Part shown: positions 35,021 to 45,060 of the stretch, piece after piece
Numbering within the stretch: position 1 is the stretch's first letter
Layout: each line of letters opens with the position of its first letter
Notes under the pieces: generated by a model
What the model was told of the DNA's origin: nothing
What the model saw: the letters and a program-made list of their open reading frames with translations, nothing else
Databases searched by the model: none
Position numbers and translations under genes: made by a program
From: Roseococcus sp.
GTDB lineage: Bacteria > Pseudomonadota > Alphaproteobacteria > Acetobacterales > Acetobacteraceae
Direction of reading: 5' to 3'
Assembly (NCBI GenBank): GCA_026414745.1
Contig: JAOAIK010000038.1
Location: 31,250 to 95,249, forward strand
DNA length: 64,000 bases

Positions 35021-37600
35021 ATGATGTATTTCGCGCGGTGGAAGACCGCGGCCATCCTGCTGGTCTGCCTCGCCGGCTTCCTGGTGAGCCTGCCCAACCT
35101 CTTCCCGCGCGCCGCCTTCCCCGAGTGGTTTCCCCTGCGCCAGATCGCCCTTGGGCTCGACCTGCGCGGCGGTTCCTACCTGCTGCTCGAGGTGGACACC
35201 TCCGTGCTGATGCGCGAGCGGCTGGAGAACCTGGTGGAGGGCACGCGCCGCGGCATGACGCAGGCCAGCCCGCGCATCGCCTACACGGGCCTGACCGCCC
35301 AGCCCGAGCAGCGGCGCATCCAGCTGCGCATCACCGAGCCCGCCCAGCGCGAGGCGGCGCTGCGCATCTTGCGCGAGCTCGCCAACCCCGTGCAGGTCTC
35401 GGGCGGCGGCCAGGTGCCGGACATCGAGGTGGCGATCACCCCGGATGGGCTGCTCACCGCCACCGTCACCGAGGCGGGGCTGCGCGCCAAGGCCACCAGC
35501 GCGGTGGAGCAGTCCATCGAGATCGTGCGCCGGCGCATTGACGAGACGGGGGTGGCGGAGGCGCTGATCGCCCGCCAGGGGCAGAACCGCATCCTGGTGC
35601 AGCTGCCCGGCGTGCAGGACCCGCAGCGCATCAAGGACCTGCTGGGCCGCACCGCGCGCATGACCTTCCACCTGCTGGACGAGACGGCCAACCTCGCCTC
35701 GCCCGTCGCGCCGCCCGGGGTGATGTTCCTGCCCGGCGAGCGCGAGGGCGAGCGCTATGCGGTGCGCCGGCGCGTGGAGGTGGATGGCGCGAACCTTTCC
35801 GACGCGCGCGCGGCGCAGGATCCGCGCACGGGCGAGTGGGTGGTGAACTTCAGCTTCGATTCCGTGGGCACGCGGCGCTTCGCCGAGGTGACGCGCGCGA
35901 ATGTCGGCCGGCCCTTCGCCATCGTGCTCGACGAGAAGGTGATCACCGCCCCGGTGATCCGCGAGCCGATCACCGGCGGGCGCGGGCAGATCAGCGGCAA
36001 CTTCACCGTGCGCACGGCGAACGACCTCGCGGTGCTGCTGCGCGCGGGCGCCTTGCCCGCGCCGCTGACCGTGGTCGAGGAGCGCACCGTGGGCCCCGAG
36101 CTCGGCGAGGACGCGATCCGCGCGGGCATGATCAGCCTCGCGGTCGGCACCGCCTTCGTCTTCCTCTACATGGGGCTGGCCTACGGGCTGTTCGGCTGGT
36201 TCGCCAACATCGCGCTGTTCGTCAACATCGTGCTGCTGCTGGCCTGCATGTCGCTGCTGGAGGCGACGCTGACGCTGCCCGGCATCGCGGGCATCGTGCT
36301 GACGCTGGGCACGGCGCTCGACGCCAACATCCTGATCAACGAGCGCATCCGCGAGGAGGTGCAGAACGGCCGCAGCCCGATCAACGCGCTGGAGGCGGGC
36401 TACACCCGGGCCTCGGGCACCATCCTGGACGCGAACCTGACGAACCTCATCGCCATGGCCTTCCTCTACGGCTTCGGCTCGGGGCCGGTGAAGGGCTTCG
36501 CGGTGACGGTCGCCATCGGCACGGTGGTGCAGATGTGGACGGCCACCGTGCTCACGCGCCTCATGGTCGTCTGGTGGTACCGCGCGCGGAAGCCGAAGGA
36601 GCTTCCGGTGGTGACGCGCCCGGGCATGACGCTGCTGCAGCGCCTGGCGCGGCCCCTGTTCCGCCTGGTGCCCGACAAGACCAACATCGCCTTCATGAGG
36701 GGGGCGCGGGCGGGGCTGATCGTCTCGGCCGTGCTCTCCAGCGCCTCGCTGATCGGCGCCTTCTACCCGGGGCTCGAGAAGGGCATCGACTTCAAGGGCG
36801 GCATCGTGATGGAGGTGCGCACGCCCGAGGCGGCGAACCTGCCTGCCCTGCGCTCCGCCGTGGGCGGGCTCAATGTGGGCGATGTCGGCCTGCAGCGCTT
36901 CGGCGACGACAACACGGTGCTGGTGCGCCTGCCCGTGCCCGAGCAGGAGGCGCAGGTGCAGGTGGTGGTGGCCCGCGTGCGCGCGGCGCTCGAGCAGGCC
37001 CAGCCGGGGCTGCGCGTGCTGCGCGTCGAGGCGGTGGGCAACCGCATCTCGGATGAGCTGTTCCGCGGCGGGCTGATCGCGCTCGGCCTCTCGCTCATCG
37101 CGATGCTGGTCTACATCTGGGTGCGCTTCGAGTGGCAGTTCGGCATCGCGGGGGTGATCACGCTCATCCTGGACACCACCAAGGCCATCGGCTTCATGGT
37201 GCTGTTCCAGATCGAGTTCAACCTGACCACGATCGCCGCCATCCTTACCATCGTCGGCTTCTCGGTGAACGACAAGGTCGTGGTGTTCGACCGGATGCGC
37301 GAGAACCTGCGCAAGTTCAAGACCATGCCGTTGGACCGGCTGGTCGATCTCTCGATCGACGAGACGCTGAACCGCAGCCTCGGCACCTCGATGACGCTGC
37401 TGCTCTCCGCGCTTCCGCTCGCGCTGTTCGGGGGCGACACGCTCTCTGGCTTCGCCTGGGTGATGGTGTTCGGCATCGTCGTCTCCACCTCCTCCTCGGT
37501 GTTCATCGCCGCCCCCATCGTGCTCTACACCGGCCGGACGCGGCTTCGCCGGGGCGAGGCGGAGGCGGCGCGCGCCTCGGGCCAGACCGCCATGCGCTGA
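35021..37600 (+). CDS. secDF: Fused SecD-SecF protein-export membrane protein
   Basis: 859 residues: SecD and SecF as one polypeptide that uses the proton gradient to pull exported proteins across the inner membrane. The SecD half (1-~530) has the first TM (residues 9-25), the LGLDLRGGSYLLLEVDT motif near residue 46, periplasmic P1 domains, and TMs with LGTALDANILINERIREE. The SecF half starts near residue 536 (TLLQRLARPLFRLVPDKTN), with GIDFKGGIVMEV and VGFSVNDKVVVFDRMREN. No stop or frameshift interrupts the joint. yajC and secA are not adjacent. Start ATG at 35021 is one of two tandem ATGs. Confidence 0.96.
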   Translation: MMYFARWKTAAILLVCLAGFLVSLPNLFPRAAFPEWFPLRQIALGLDLRGGSYLLLEVDTSVLMRERLENLVEGTRRGMTQASPRIAYTGLTAQPEQRRIQLRITEPAQREAALRILRELANPVQVSGGGQVPDIEVAITPDGLLTATVTEAGLRAKATSAVEQSIEIVRRRIDETGVAEALIARQGQNRILVQLPGVQDPQRIKDLLGRTARMTFHLLDETANLASPVAPPGVMFLPGEREGERYAVRRRVEVDGANLSDARAAQDPRTGEWVVNFSFDSVGTRRFAEVTRANVGRPFAIVLDEKVITAPVIREPITGGRGQISGNFTVRTANDLAVLLRAGALPAPLTVVEERTVGPELGEDAIRAGMISLAVGTAFVFLYMGLAYGLFGWFANIALFVNIVLLLACMSLLEATLTLPGIAGIVLTLGTALDANILINERIREEVQNGRSPINALEAGYTRASGTILDANLTNLIAMAFLYGFGSGPVKGFAVTVAIGTVVQMWTATVLTRLMVVWWYRARKPKELPVVTRPGMTLLQRLARPLFRLVPDKTNIAFMRGARAGLIVSAVLSSASLIGAFYPGLEKGIDFKGGIVMEVRTPEAANLPALRSAVGGLNVGDVGLQRFGDDNTVLVRLPVPEQEAQVQVVVARVRAALEQAQPGLRVLRVEAVGNRISDELFRGGLIALGLSLIAMLVYIWVRFEWQFGIAGVITLILDTTKAIGFMVLFQIEFNLTTIAAILTIVGFSVNDKVVVFDRMRENLRKFKTMPLDRLVDLSIDETLNRSLGTSMTLLLSALPLALFGGDTLSGFAWVMVFGIVVSTSSSVFIAAPIVLYTGRTRLRRGEAEAARASGQTAMR

Positions 37601-37759
37601 CAGCGCCGTATCTCTGTTGAGGGTGGCGCGGGCCCGGTGTAGGCTGCCGTTTGCTCACATTGAAAGATTCGCTCCATTATTGAGAAACGCCCCGTCGCCG
37701 ACCGCCAGGCGCCCGGCCGCATCCTTCTGCTGGCCCGCGAGGAGGCGCTTGTTTCGGCC

Positions 37760-38788
37760 GTGGAGCGGATCAGCGCCGAGCGGGCGGCACCCGCACCCCT
37801 TGTTCTTCCCTCCAACCGGGAACTCCTGGCCGCGGTGCTCGACGGCGTGGGCGGCTTCGGGCATCTGATCTTGCACGAGGCGGCGCGGGACTATGATCCC
37901 ACGCTCGTGGATGCGCTGGCGGAAGCCTCGCCCGACGCCGCCATCTCCGTGTTGCCCCGGACGGCCGGCAGCGGGGGATTCGAGGCCCGTGTCCTCGACG
38001 CGCTCGAGGGTCGGCTCCTTCCTCTCTCGCCCGTGCCGGGCATGGGTAGCCTGGCCGGGCGGCTCGCCGAGGGCGGGCTGCTACTGCGCTATCAGCCCAT
38101 CCTCCGGCTCAGGGACCGCCGGCTCGTGATGGTCGAGGCGCTGGCCCGCTGGCGCAGCGAGCCGGTGGCGCTGGGTGCAGGCAGCTTCGTTCCGCACATG
38201 GAGCGGGCGGGGCTTGCGCGCCTGCTCGCGGCGGCCGTGATCCGGATCGCGGCGCGCGATCTGATGCGCCTGCCAGGCCTCGGGGCGCTGTGCGTCTCGG
38301 TGAACCTGCCGGTCGAGGAGGTGGTGAAGCCCGATCTCGGCGCCTGGCTCGGCGCCCAGCTGCGCCGCTCGCGCCTGCCGCGGGCGCGGCTGGCCATCGA
38401 ACTGACCGAGACCTCCCCCGTGCGCGACTTCGCGCGGATGCGCCGGGCCCTGCAGCGGCTGCACACGGCCGGGCATGAGGTGCTGATCGACGATTTCGCG
38501 CTGGACGACCACCGGCGGCGGCTGCTGCGCCTGCCCTTCACCGGGGTGAAGCTCGACAAGAGCCTCGTGCAGGCGGCGGCCCGTTCCGCCCGCGCGCGCC
38601 AGCAGGTGCGCCGCATCGTGCGGACCGGCATGACGGTGACGGCGGAAGGGATCTCCTCGCGCGAGCTCTGGATGCTGCTGCGGGGGCTCGGCGCGCATCG
38701 CGGCCAGGGCTTCTGGATGGCCCGCCCCCTCCCGCTCGCCGCGCTGCCCGCCTGGACGGCGCGCTGGAGAGCCCGTCAGCCGCGATAG
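37760..38788 (+). CDS. EAL-domain protein with degenerate receiver-like N-terminus
   Basis: Putative cyclic-di-GMP phosphodiesterase or degenerate binding protein. From the GTG at 37760 (342 residues), the EAL domain runs from residue 97 to the end. Catalytic/metal residues kept: E126 (EAL), N182, E214, D244/D245, K264, E296 and Q316 (GQGF). Loop 6, usually DFGTGYSS, is DFALDDHR here, which may impair activity or dimerisation. The N-terminus resembles a receiver domain without phosphoacceptor. The frame is open upstream to about 37664, and an open ATT/ATT-GAG-AAA start region would add a beta-strand (GRILLLAREEALVSAV). The 5' end is therefore uncertain. Its stop overlaps the ADH gene's stop by 13 bases. 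Confidence 0.78.
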   Translation: MERISAERAAPAPLVLPSNRELLAAVLDGVGGFGHLILHEAARDYDPTLVDALAEASPDAAISVLPRTAGSGGFEARVLDALEGRLLPLSPVPGMGSLAGRLAEGGLLLRYQPILRLRDRRLVMVEALARWRSEPVALGAGSFVPHMERAGLARLLAAAVIRIAARDLMRLPGLGALCVSVNLPVEEVVKPDLGAWLGAQLRRSRLPRARLAIELTETSPVRDFARMRRALQRLHTAGHEVLIDDFALDDHRRRLLRLPFTGVKLDKSLVQAAARSARARQQVRRIVRTGMTVTAEGISSRELWMLLRGLGAHRGQGFWMARPLPLAALPAWTARWRARQPR

Positions 38789-39945
38789 GCCTCGCGGTAG
38801 AGCGATACGATCTCCGCCGCCTCGGGCACGCGCGGGTTGTTCGCGGGGCTGCCGGAGGCGAGCGCCTGCTCGGCCATCACGGGCAGCAGGGCGTTCCAGC
38901 GCTCCTCCGGAATGCCGTAGGCCGCCGGGCTCGGCACCGCGAGGTCGCGGTTCAGCGCGCGCAGCTCCTCGAGCAGCTTCGCCCCGGCGAGCTGGTCGGC
39001 ATCCGCCGCGTCCGCGCAGCCGATGATCCGCGCCGCCTCGGCATAGCGCGGCAGGGCGGCGGGCAGGCTGTAGGCGGTGACGGCGGGCAGCAGCATGGCG
39101 TTGGACAGCCCGTGCGGCACGTGGAAATGCGCGCCGATGGGCCGCGACATGCCATGCACCAGCGCCACCGAGGCGTTGGAGAAGGCGAGCCCCGCCAGCG
39201 TCGCGCCGAGCATCATCGCCTCGCGCGCCCGCGCATTCGTCCCGTCGGCATAGGCGGGGCGCAGCATGGGGCCGATCAGGCGCATCGCCTCGCGCGCATA
39301 CATGTCCGAGACGGGGTTGGCGCGGCGGCTGACGAAGGCCTCCAGCGCATGGGTCAGGCTGTCTATCCCCGTATCGGCCGTGATGCGCGGGGGCAGGCTG
39401 AAGGTGAGCTCGTGGTCCACCACCGCCGCGAGCGGCAGCGCGCCGAGACCGGCGATGAGCATCTTCTCGTCGCGCTCGGCGTCGGTGATGACGGTGAAGC
39501 GCGTCGCCTCGCTGCCGGTGCCCGCGGTGGTGGGCACGCAGATCACGGGCAGCGCGGCGTGGTCCGCCGCCACCGGCGCCTTGAAGGCGCGCATCTTCGT
39601 CCCCTCGGGCGCGGCGGCGAGGATGGCGATGGCCTTCGCCGTGTCCATGGGCGAGCCGCCGCCGAAGCCCAGCAGCACGTCGTAATCCCCCGCGCGCAGC
39701 GCGCGCAGGCCCGCCTCCACCACCGTGTCCGTCGGGTCGGGCACGGTGTCGGCGAAGACGCCGGGCGCCATCCCCTCCGCGCGCAGTGGCGCGAGGCAGC
39801 GCTCCAGCATGCCGGAGGAGAGCATCCAGGGATCGGTCACCACGAGGGGCCGCGACAGGCCGAACTGGCGCAGCAGCGCGCCGAGCCGCGCAAGGCTGCC
39901 GCCGCCGATCAGGATCTGCCGGGGGGCGAGGATGGGCTGGACCAT
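38776..39945 (-). CDS. Iron-dependent (group III) alcohol dehydrogenase
   Basis: 389-residue Fe-ADH. GFGGGSPMDTAKAIAI near residue 94 binds the dinucleotide, CVPTTAGTGSEATRFTVIT near residue 138 is the conserved metal-proximal stretch, and the iron-binding His residues are in SLTHALEAFVS and HGMSRPIGAHFHVPHGLSNAML (residues about 265-285). The ATG at 39945 leaves 8 bases to dppF, so this is the last gene of the dpp/amidohydrolase operon. Such enzymes reduce or oxidise short alcohols/aldehydes, lactaldehyde or butanol-like compounds; the substrate here is unknown. Confidence 0.92.
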   Translation of the reverse strand: MVQPILAPRQILIGGGSLARLGALLRQFGLSRPLVVTDPWMLSSGMLERCLAPLRAEGMAPGVFADTVPDPTDTVVEAGLRALRAGDYDVLLGFGGGSPMDTAKAIAILAAAPEGTKMRAFKAPVAADHAALPVICVPTTAGTGSEATRFTVITDAERDEKMLIAGLGALPLAAVVDHELTFSLPPRITADTGIDSLTHALEAFVSRRANPVSDMYAREAMRLIGPMLRPAYADGTNARAREAMMLGATLAGLAFSNASVALVHGMSRPIGAHFHVPHGLSNAMLLPAVTAYSLPAALPRYAEAARIIGCADAADADQLAGAKLLEELRALNRDLAVPSPAAYGIPEERWNALLPVMAEQALASGSPANNPRVPEAAEIVSLYREAYRG

Positions 39946-39953
39946 GGCTGACC

Positions 39954-41003
39954 TCAGGCGTTCTCCGCGGCCTTCGCGTAGAGGGCGAGGCGCCTCGCCG
40001 CATTGGGCGCCAGGCCGCCCGAGAAGTCGAGCCCCGCGGGCGGCAGCTCCTCCGCCAGGTGGCAGGCCACGCCATTGGTCAGCGCGGGCTCCTTCTCCCG
40101 GCAGATGTCGCGCGCGAAGGGGCAGCGCGTGTGGAAACGGCAGCCGGGCGGCGGGTTCAGCGGCGAGGGCACATCGCCGCCCAGCGGCCTGACCTGTCCG
40201 CGCCGGCGCGGATCGGGGTGCGGGATGGCGGCGAGCAGCGCGCGCGTGTAGGGGTGGCGGGGGTTGGCGAAGAGCGCGCGCTTTTCCGCGATCTCCACGA
40301 TCCGGCCGAGATACATCACCGCGATGCGGTCGGCGACGTGCTTCACCACCGCGAGGTCGTGCGCGATGAACAGGTAGGCGAGGCCGAGGCGCTTCTGCAG
40401 GTCGGCGAGCAGGTTCACCACCTGCGCCTGGATGGAGACGTCGAGGGCGGAGACCGGCTCGTCGCACACCACGAGATCGGGCTCGACGGCCAGGGCGCGG
40501 GCGATACCGATGCGCTGGCGCTGCCCGCCCGAGAACTCGTGCGGGAAGCGCTCCGCGTGATAGGGCGCGAGGCCGACGAGGCGGAGCAGCTCCACGACCC
40601 GCGCCCGGCGCGTGGCGGCATCGCCGATGCCGTGCACCTCCATGGGCTCGGCGATGGTCCGCCCCACCGTGTAGCGCGGGTTGAGCGAGGCGTAGGGGTC
40701 CTGGAAGACGATCTGCGCCCGGCGGCGGAAGGCCTTGAGATCGGCGCCCGCAAGGCCGGTGATGTCGCGCCCGGCGAAGCGCAGGCGGCCCGCGGTGGGC
40801 TCGATGAGGCGCAGCACCAGCCGCGCGGTGGTGGACTTGCCGCAGCCGCTCTCGCCCACGAGCGCGAGCGTCTCGGCCCGGTTCAGGGTGAAGGAGACGC
40901 CGTCCACCGCGCGCACCGTGCCGATCTGCCGCGCGAGGATCAGCCCGCGCCGGACGGGGTAGTGCTTGGCGAGGTCGGTGACCTCGAGCAGCGGCGCACT
41001 CAT
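39954..41003 (-). CDS. dppF: DppF/OppF-type ABC transporter ATP-binding protein
   Basis: 349-residue peptide-type importer ATPase. Walker [17 protein letters not shown] near residue 55, signature [15 protein letters not shown] near residue 162, Walker [14 protein letters not shown] near residue 178, and the C-terminal zinc-finger-like oligopeptide/dipeptide module ([21 protein letters not shown]) near residue 298. The ATG overlaps the dppD stop (ATGA). Paired with dppD it forms the heterodimeric ATPase. Confidence 0.93.
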   Translation of the reverse strand: MSAPLLEVTDLAKHYPVRRGLILARQIGTVRAVDGVSFTLNRAETLALVGESGCGKSTTARLVLRLIEPTAGRLRFAGRDITGLAGADLKAFRRRAQIVFQDPYASLNPRYTVGRTIAEPMEVHGIGDAATRRARVVELLRLVGLAPYHAERFPHEFSGGQRQRIGIARALAVEPDLVVCDEPVSALDVSIQAQVVNLLADLQKRLGLAYLFIAHDLAVVKHVADRIAVMYLGRIVEIAEKRALFANPRHPYTRALLAAIPHPDPRRRGQVRPLGGDVPSPLNPPPGCRFHTRCPFARDICREKEPALTNGVACHLAEELPPAGLDFSGGLAPNAARRLALYAKAAENA

Positions 41004-41992
41004 GCGGCGAGGCTCTCTTCCAGCGGCGCACGCCGGCAGGCGACGGCATGGCCCGGACGCAACTCGCGCAGCGCCGGGCTATCCGAGCGGCAGCCCTCCT
41101 CGGCGAAGGGGCAGCGCGGGTGGAAGCGGCAGCCCCTGGGCAGGGCGAAGGGCGGCGGCACCGCGCCGGCGATGGCGAGCAGCCGCTCGCGCTCCTCATC
41201 CAGGCGCGGGACGGAGCCGAGAAGCCCGAGCGTGTAGGGGTGCTGCGGGTCCTCGAACAGGGCGGCGGCGGGCGCGCGCTCCACCACGCGCCCGGCATAC
41301 ATCACCGCCACCTCGTCCGCCATCTCCGCCACCACGCCGAGGTCATGGGTGATGAGGATGATGGCCATGCCCGTCTCGGCCTGGAGTTCGCGCAGCAGGT
41401 CGAGGATCTGCGCCTGCACCGTCACGTCGAGCGCCGTGGTCGGCTCGTCCGCGATCAGCAGCCGGGGCGAGCAGGCCAGCGCCATCGCGATCATCACCCG
41501 CTGGCGCATGCCGCCCGAGAGCTGGTGCGGGTATTCGTCGAAGCGGCGCTCGGGCGAGGGGATGCGCACGCGCCTGAGCGCCGCGATCCCGCGCTCGCGC
41601 AGTTCGGCGGCGCTGGCGCGGGGCTCATGCGCGCGGATCGCCTCGGCGATCTGGAAGCCGACGCGGTGCACGGGGTTGAGCGAGGTCATCGGCTCCTGGA
41701 AGATCATCGCGATGTCGCGCCCGCGCACCGCGCGCATCTCGGCAGGCGAGAGCGCGGCGAGGTCCCTGCCCTCCAGCAGCACCCGCCCCGCGGCGATCCG
41801 CCCGGGATGGGCGAGCAGCCGCATGATGGAGAGCGAGAGCACCGATTTGCCGCAGCCGCTCTCGCCCACGATGCCGAGGGTGCGGCCGCGCGCCAGCTCG
41901 AGCGAGACGCCGTCCACCGCCGCCACCTCGCCGGCCGAGCCGCGGAAGACGGTGCGGAGGTTCTCGACCCGCAGGAGGGGCTCGGCGCTCAC
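41000..41992 (-). CDS. dppD: DppD/OppD-type ABC transporter ATP-binding protein
   Basis: 330-residue ATPase. The start is GTG at 41992, overlapping the amidohydrolase stop (GTGA). Walker [16 protein letters not shown] near residue 41, Q-loop [10 protein letters not shown] near residue 85, signature [15 protein letters not shown] near residue 148, Walker [15 protein letters not shown] and the C-terminal [15 protein letters not shown] module near residue 296 are all intact. Standard member of the Dpp/Opp family. Confidence 0.93.
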   Translation of the reverse strand: MSAEPLLRVENLRTVFRGSAGEVAAVDGVSLELARGRTLGIVGESGCGKSVLSLSIMRLLAHPGRIAAGRVLLEGRDLAALSPAEMRAVRGRDIAMIFQEPMTSLNPVHRVGFQIAEAIRAHEPRASAAELRERGIAALRRVRIPSPERRFDEYPHQLSGGMRQRVMIAMALACSPRLLIADEPTTALDVTVQAQILDLLRELQAETGMAIILITHDLGVVAEMADEVAVMYAGRVVERAPAAALFEDPQHPYTLGLLGSVPRLDEERERLLAIAGAVPPPFALPRGCRFHPRCPFAEEGCRSDSPALRELRPGHAVACRRAPLEESLAA

Positions 41993-43422
41993 AGCCACCT
42001 GAAGGTCGGCGGCGCGATCCGGTCCACCGGCCGGTGCGCCCAATCGAGATCCGGCGCGCGCGCCACGATGCGCTTCTGCGCCTCGGCCAGATGCGCCGCG
42101 GCCTGGCGGAAGTCGATGGTGAGCACCTCGCCGTCGCCCACCACCTTGCGGCCGTCCACATAGACGTCCTTCACCGCGCGGTCCCCGGCCGCGTAGATGA
42201 GCGAGCGCACGGGGTCGTGGCGCGGCTGCATGCGCGGATGCGTCGCGTCCACGAGAACGATGTCGGCGCGCGCGCCGGGGGCGAGGCGGCCTATGTCCTC
42301 GCGCCCCAGCGCCTTGGCGCCGCCGATGGTCGCGGCGTCGAAGACATCGGTGGTGGACATGGTGCGCGGATTGCCCGCCTGGGTGCGCGCGAGGTAGGCG
42401 ACGAGGCGCAGCTCATCCAGCATGTTGTGCGGGTAGGTGTCGGTACCGATGCCGAGGTTCACGCCGCGCCGCCGGTAGCGCCCGAAATCCTTCAGCGTGA
42501 TCCCGCGCCGCGCGAAGACGGTGGGGCAATGGGCGACGGTGGTGCCCGTCTCGGCCAGGATGTCGAGGTCGCGCTCCGTGTGCCAGCGCGTGCTCGGGTG
42601 GTCGTCGAGGAAGATGCCGTGGCCGATGATGCTCTGCGCGTCGAGCAGCCCCATCTCGTGCAGCCACTGGATGGGCGTGAGGCCGTGGCGGCGCGTGATC
42701 TCGTGGAACTCCACCACGCTCTGCGCCGCGTGGATCTGCCAGGAGATTCCGCGCCGCCGCGCCTCGGCGCGGGAATCGCGCAGCAGCTCGGGCGTGCAGG
42801 TGTCGATCTGCGCGGGGCAGGCCATGCCGAAGAGCAGGCCGGAGGGGTGCTGTTCGGCGCGCTCGATCAGCGAGAAGGCCTCGGCCATCGCCTTCTCGCC
42901 CGCCTTCGCGTCCCACTCGTATTCGACAAGGTGGCCGTTCTTCGTGAACCAGCGCGCGGAGCGGAACATCGGCGCGACGCAGACGCGCATGCCCGCCTCG
43001 GCCAGCAGGTCGAGCCAGCCGGGATGCGCCATGGAGAGGTCGCAGAGCGTGGTGACGCCGGAGAGCAGCAGCTCCGACAGCGCCACGCGCACGCAGTCCG
43101 GGATGGCCTCGGCGTCGCTGCGGAAGATGGGCATGAACTCGTAGAGCGAGGAGTTGTAGAGGCCAGGGCTGCCGATCTCGTCCAGCAGCCCCTTGTTCAT
43201 CGGCTCGCTCGTCGGGTGCGCATGGATGTTGACGAGACCGGGCATGACCATGAGGCCCCGCCCGTCCACCACCGCATCCGCCGCGCCGTCATAGCCGCGG
43301 CCGACGAAGCGGATCACGCCGTCCTCGAAGGCGAGATCCGCGTCGGGCATGTAGGCGTGGCGCTTCTCGCCGGCGTCCCAGGCGACGATGAGCTCGGCGC
43401 CCTTGATCAGCGTGACGGCCAT
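41989..43422 (-). CDS. TRZ/ATZ-SsnA type amidohydrolase
   Basis: 477-residue member of the cytosine deaminase/chlorohydrolase group. Metal ligands: H-x-H in [15 protein letters not shown] near residue 67, His in [12 protein letters not shown] near residue 231, His in [10 protein letters not shown] near residue 265, and Asp in [13 protein letters not shown] near residue 326. The C-terminal strand part ([21 protein letters not shown]) closes the barrel-flanking domain. Members deaminate or dechlorinate heterocycles, guanidines or nucleobases, or hydrolyse amides; the substrate is unknown. Its position inside an ABC importer operon, between the binding protein and the ATPases, strongly suggests it processes the imported compound. 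Confidence 0.9.
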   Translation of the reverse strand: MAVTLIKGAELIVAWDAGEKRHAYMPDADLAFEDGVIRFVGRGYDGAADAVVDGRGLMVMPGLVNIHAHPTSEPMNKGLLDEIGSPGLYNSSLYEFMPIFRSDAEAIPDCVRVALSELLLSGVTTLCDLSMAHPGWLDLLAEAGMRVCVAPMFRSARWFTKNGHLVEYEWDAKAGEKAMAEAFSLIERAEQHPSGLLFGMACPAQIDTCTPELLRDSRAEARRRGISWQIHAAQSVVEFHEITRRHGLTPIQWLHEMGLLDAQSIIGHGIFLDDHPSTRWHTERDLDILAETGTTVAHCPTVFARRGITLKDFGRYRRRGVNLGIGTDTYPHNMLDELRLVAYLARTQAGNPRTMSTTDVFDAATIGGAKALGREDIGRLAPGARADIVLVDATHPRMQPRHDPVRSLIYAAGDRAVKDVYVDGRKVVGDGEVLTIDFRQAAAHLAEAQKRIVARAPDLDWAHRPVDRIAPPTFRWL

Positions 43423-43436
43423 GGCGGCGATCCTCC

Positions 43437-45041
43437 TCAGCGCACCCGCAGGTCGAGACCCTTGAAGATCCCGATGCCGTAGATGCCGTGCGCCCGCGCC
43501 CCCTCCACGCGGCGCGTGGAGAAGACGTTGAGCTGCGTGTGCGCGATGTTGAGCCAGGGCGCGGCCTCGTTGAGCTGGCGCTGGATGTTCGCCATCGCCC
43601 GCGCGCGCACCGCGGGGTCGATGGCGCTGCGCCCCTCCTCCAGCCAGGCGTCGGTCTGCGGGTCGGCCCAGTTCATGCGGTTGGGCGTGGGGCGGTTGCG
43701 GCTGTGCCAGTAGAGGTTCAGCGCGTCGTTGGCCGAGATGTAGGGGTAGCTCAGGAACAGCACGTCATAGTCCTGGGTGGCCAGCCGCCCCCAGGCCACG
43801 GTGGCGTCGAAGAGCTGGACGCGCAGTTCGATGCCCACCTGGCGCACCGCCTGCTGGATGATCTCGCCCATGCGCTGGTTCGAGAGGGTGTTGATGGCGA
43901 AGAGGGTGAGGCTGGCGCGCTGCCCGTCCTTCACGCGGATGCCGTCGGGCCCCACCCGCCAGCCGGCCTCGTCCAGCATGCGGCGCGCGGCCTCGGGGTT
44001 GTAGTCGGGCACGAGGCGGTCGCTCTCCGGATCGTAGTCGAGCGCGCGCGGGTTGATGATACCGCGCGCGGGCGTGGCATGGCCGGACCAGACGGCGCGC
44101 ACCAGCGCCGGCCGGTCCACGGCCATGTGGAAGGCGCGGCGGATGGCGACGTCATTCGCCACGGGGCGCGTCACCTTGAAGCCCAGGTAGTGGTCCCAGA
44201 AATAGTTGGGCTGGTCGGAGACCTGGATGGTCGGCACCCGGCGCAGCGCGTCCCAGAAGGCTTCGGGGATGTACTGGGTGATGTCCGCCTGGCCCGCCTG
44301 CAGCGCGGCGACGCGCGCCGCCGCCTCCGGGATCACCCGCCAGACGATGCGCTCGACATGCGCGGGGCCGCGGTTCTGCAGGATGGGCGGGCCCCAGCGG
44401 TAGTTGGGGTGGCGCGTCAGCACCATCTCGTTGCGCGGTGTCCAGCTCACCCAGCAGAAGGGACCGGTGCCGTTGAAGCCCTGCACGCCGAAGTTGTCGC
44501 CCAGACGCTCCACCGTCGCCGGGTCCACCGCCGCGCCGAAGAAGAGGGCGAGGTTGGGCAGCAGCTCGGAATGCGGCCGGTTGAGCTCATAGACCAGCGT
44601 GTGCGGCCCGCTGGCGCGGATCTCCTTCACGTCGCCGGCGCGCCAGGCCACGGGCGAGGTGACGCGCGGCGTGGTGCGGCCGATCCAGCGGTTCAGGCTG
44701 AAGGCCATGTCGGCGGCGGTGAAGGGCTTGCCGTCGCAGAAGGTCACGTCGCTGCGCAGGTGGAAGGTGTAGGTGAGGCCGTCGGGCGAGATCTCCCAGC
44801 GCTCGGCCAGCCCGGGCACCACCGTGCGCATGTCGAAGTCGAGGTTGACCAGCGTGTCCGAGAGCATGGAGATCACCTCGCCCGCCGCGAGCGCCGTGGA
44901 GCGGTGCGGATCGTAGCGGTCGCTGTCGATCTCGCGCATGATGGTGATCTGGTTGCGCGGCTGGGTCTGCGCCGTCGCCGCCCCCGCGAGAGCCAGCGCG
45001 GCCAGGCCGCCCAGCAGCGCGCGCTTCCATGACGTGTTCAT
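43437..45041 (-). CDS. DppA/OppA-type family 5 substrate-binding protein
   Basis: 534-residue periplasmic binding protein. Signal peptide: residues 1-24 (MNTSWKRALLGGLAALALAG, cleavage A-T-A-Q). The mature N-terminus has the family phrase DRYDPHRSTALAAGEVISMLSDTLVNLD, and LAERWEISPDGLTYTFHLRSDVTFCDGKPFTA is the signature segment near residue 90. The ligand is not predictable from sequence: family 5 binders take peptides, opines, nickel, heme and others. The gene precedes the TRZ/ATZ amidohydrolase by 14 bases. Confidence 0.93.
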   Translation of the reverse strand: MNTSWKRALLGGLAALALAGAATAQTQPRNQITIMREIDSDRYDPHRSTALAAGEVISMLSDTLVNLDFDMRTVVPGLAERWEISPDGLTYTFHLRSDVTFCDGKPFTAADMAFSLNRWIGRTTPRVTSPVAWRAGDVKEIRASGPHTLVYELNRPHSELLPNLALFFGAAVDPATVERLGDNFGVQGFNGTGPFCWVSWTPRNEMVLTRHPNYRWGPPILQNRGPAHVERIVWRVIPEAAARVAALQAGQADITQYIPEAFWDALRRVPTIQVSDQPNYFWDHYLGFKVTRPVANDVAIRRAFHMAVDRPALVRAVWSGHATPARGIINPRALDYDPESDRLVPDYNPEAARRMLDEAGWRVGPDGIRVKDGQRASLTLFAINTLSNQRMGEIIQQAVRQVGIELRVQLFDATVAWGRLATQDYDVLFLSYPYISANDALNLYWHSRNRPTPNRMNWADPQTDAWLEEGRSAIDPAVRARAMANIQRQLNEAAPWLNIAHTQLNVFSTRRVEGARAHGIYGIGIFKGLDLRVR

Positions 45042-45060
45042 GCCCTGTCTCCCTGTGTTC

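Noticed and set aside
41989..43422. Assignment as a specific enzyme such as atrazine chlorohydrolase or guanine deaminase
   Set aside because: Metal ligands place it in the broad TRZ/ATZ-SsnA group, but no substrate-specific residues could be recognised.
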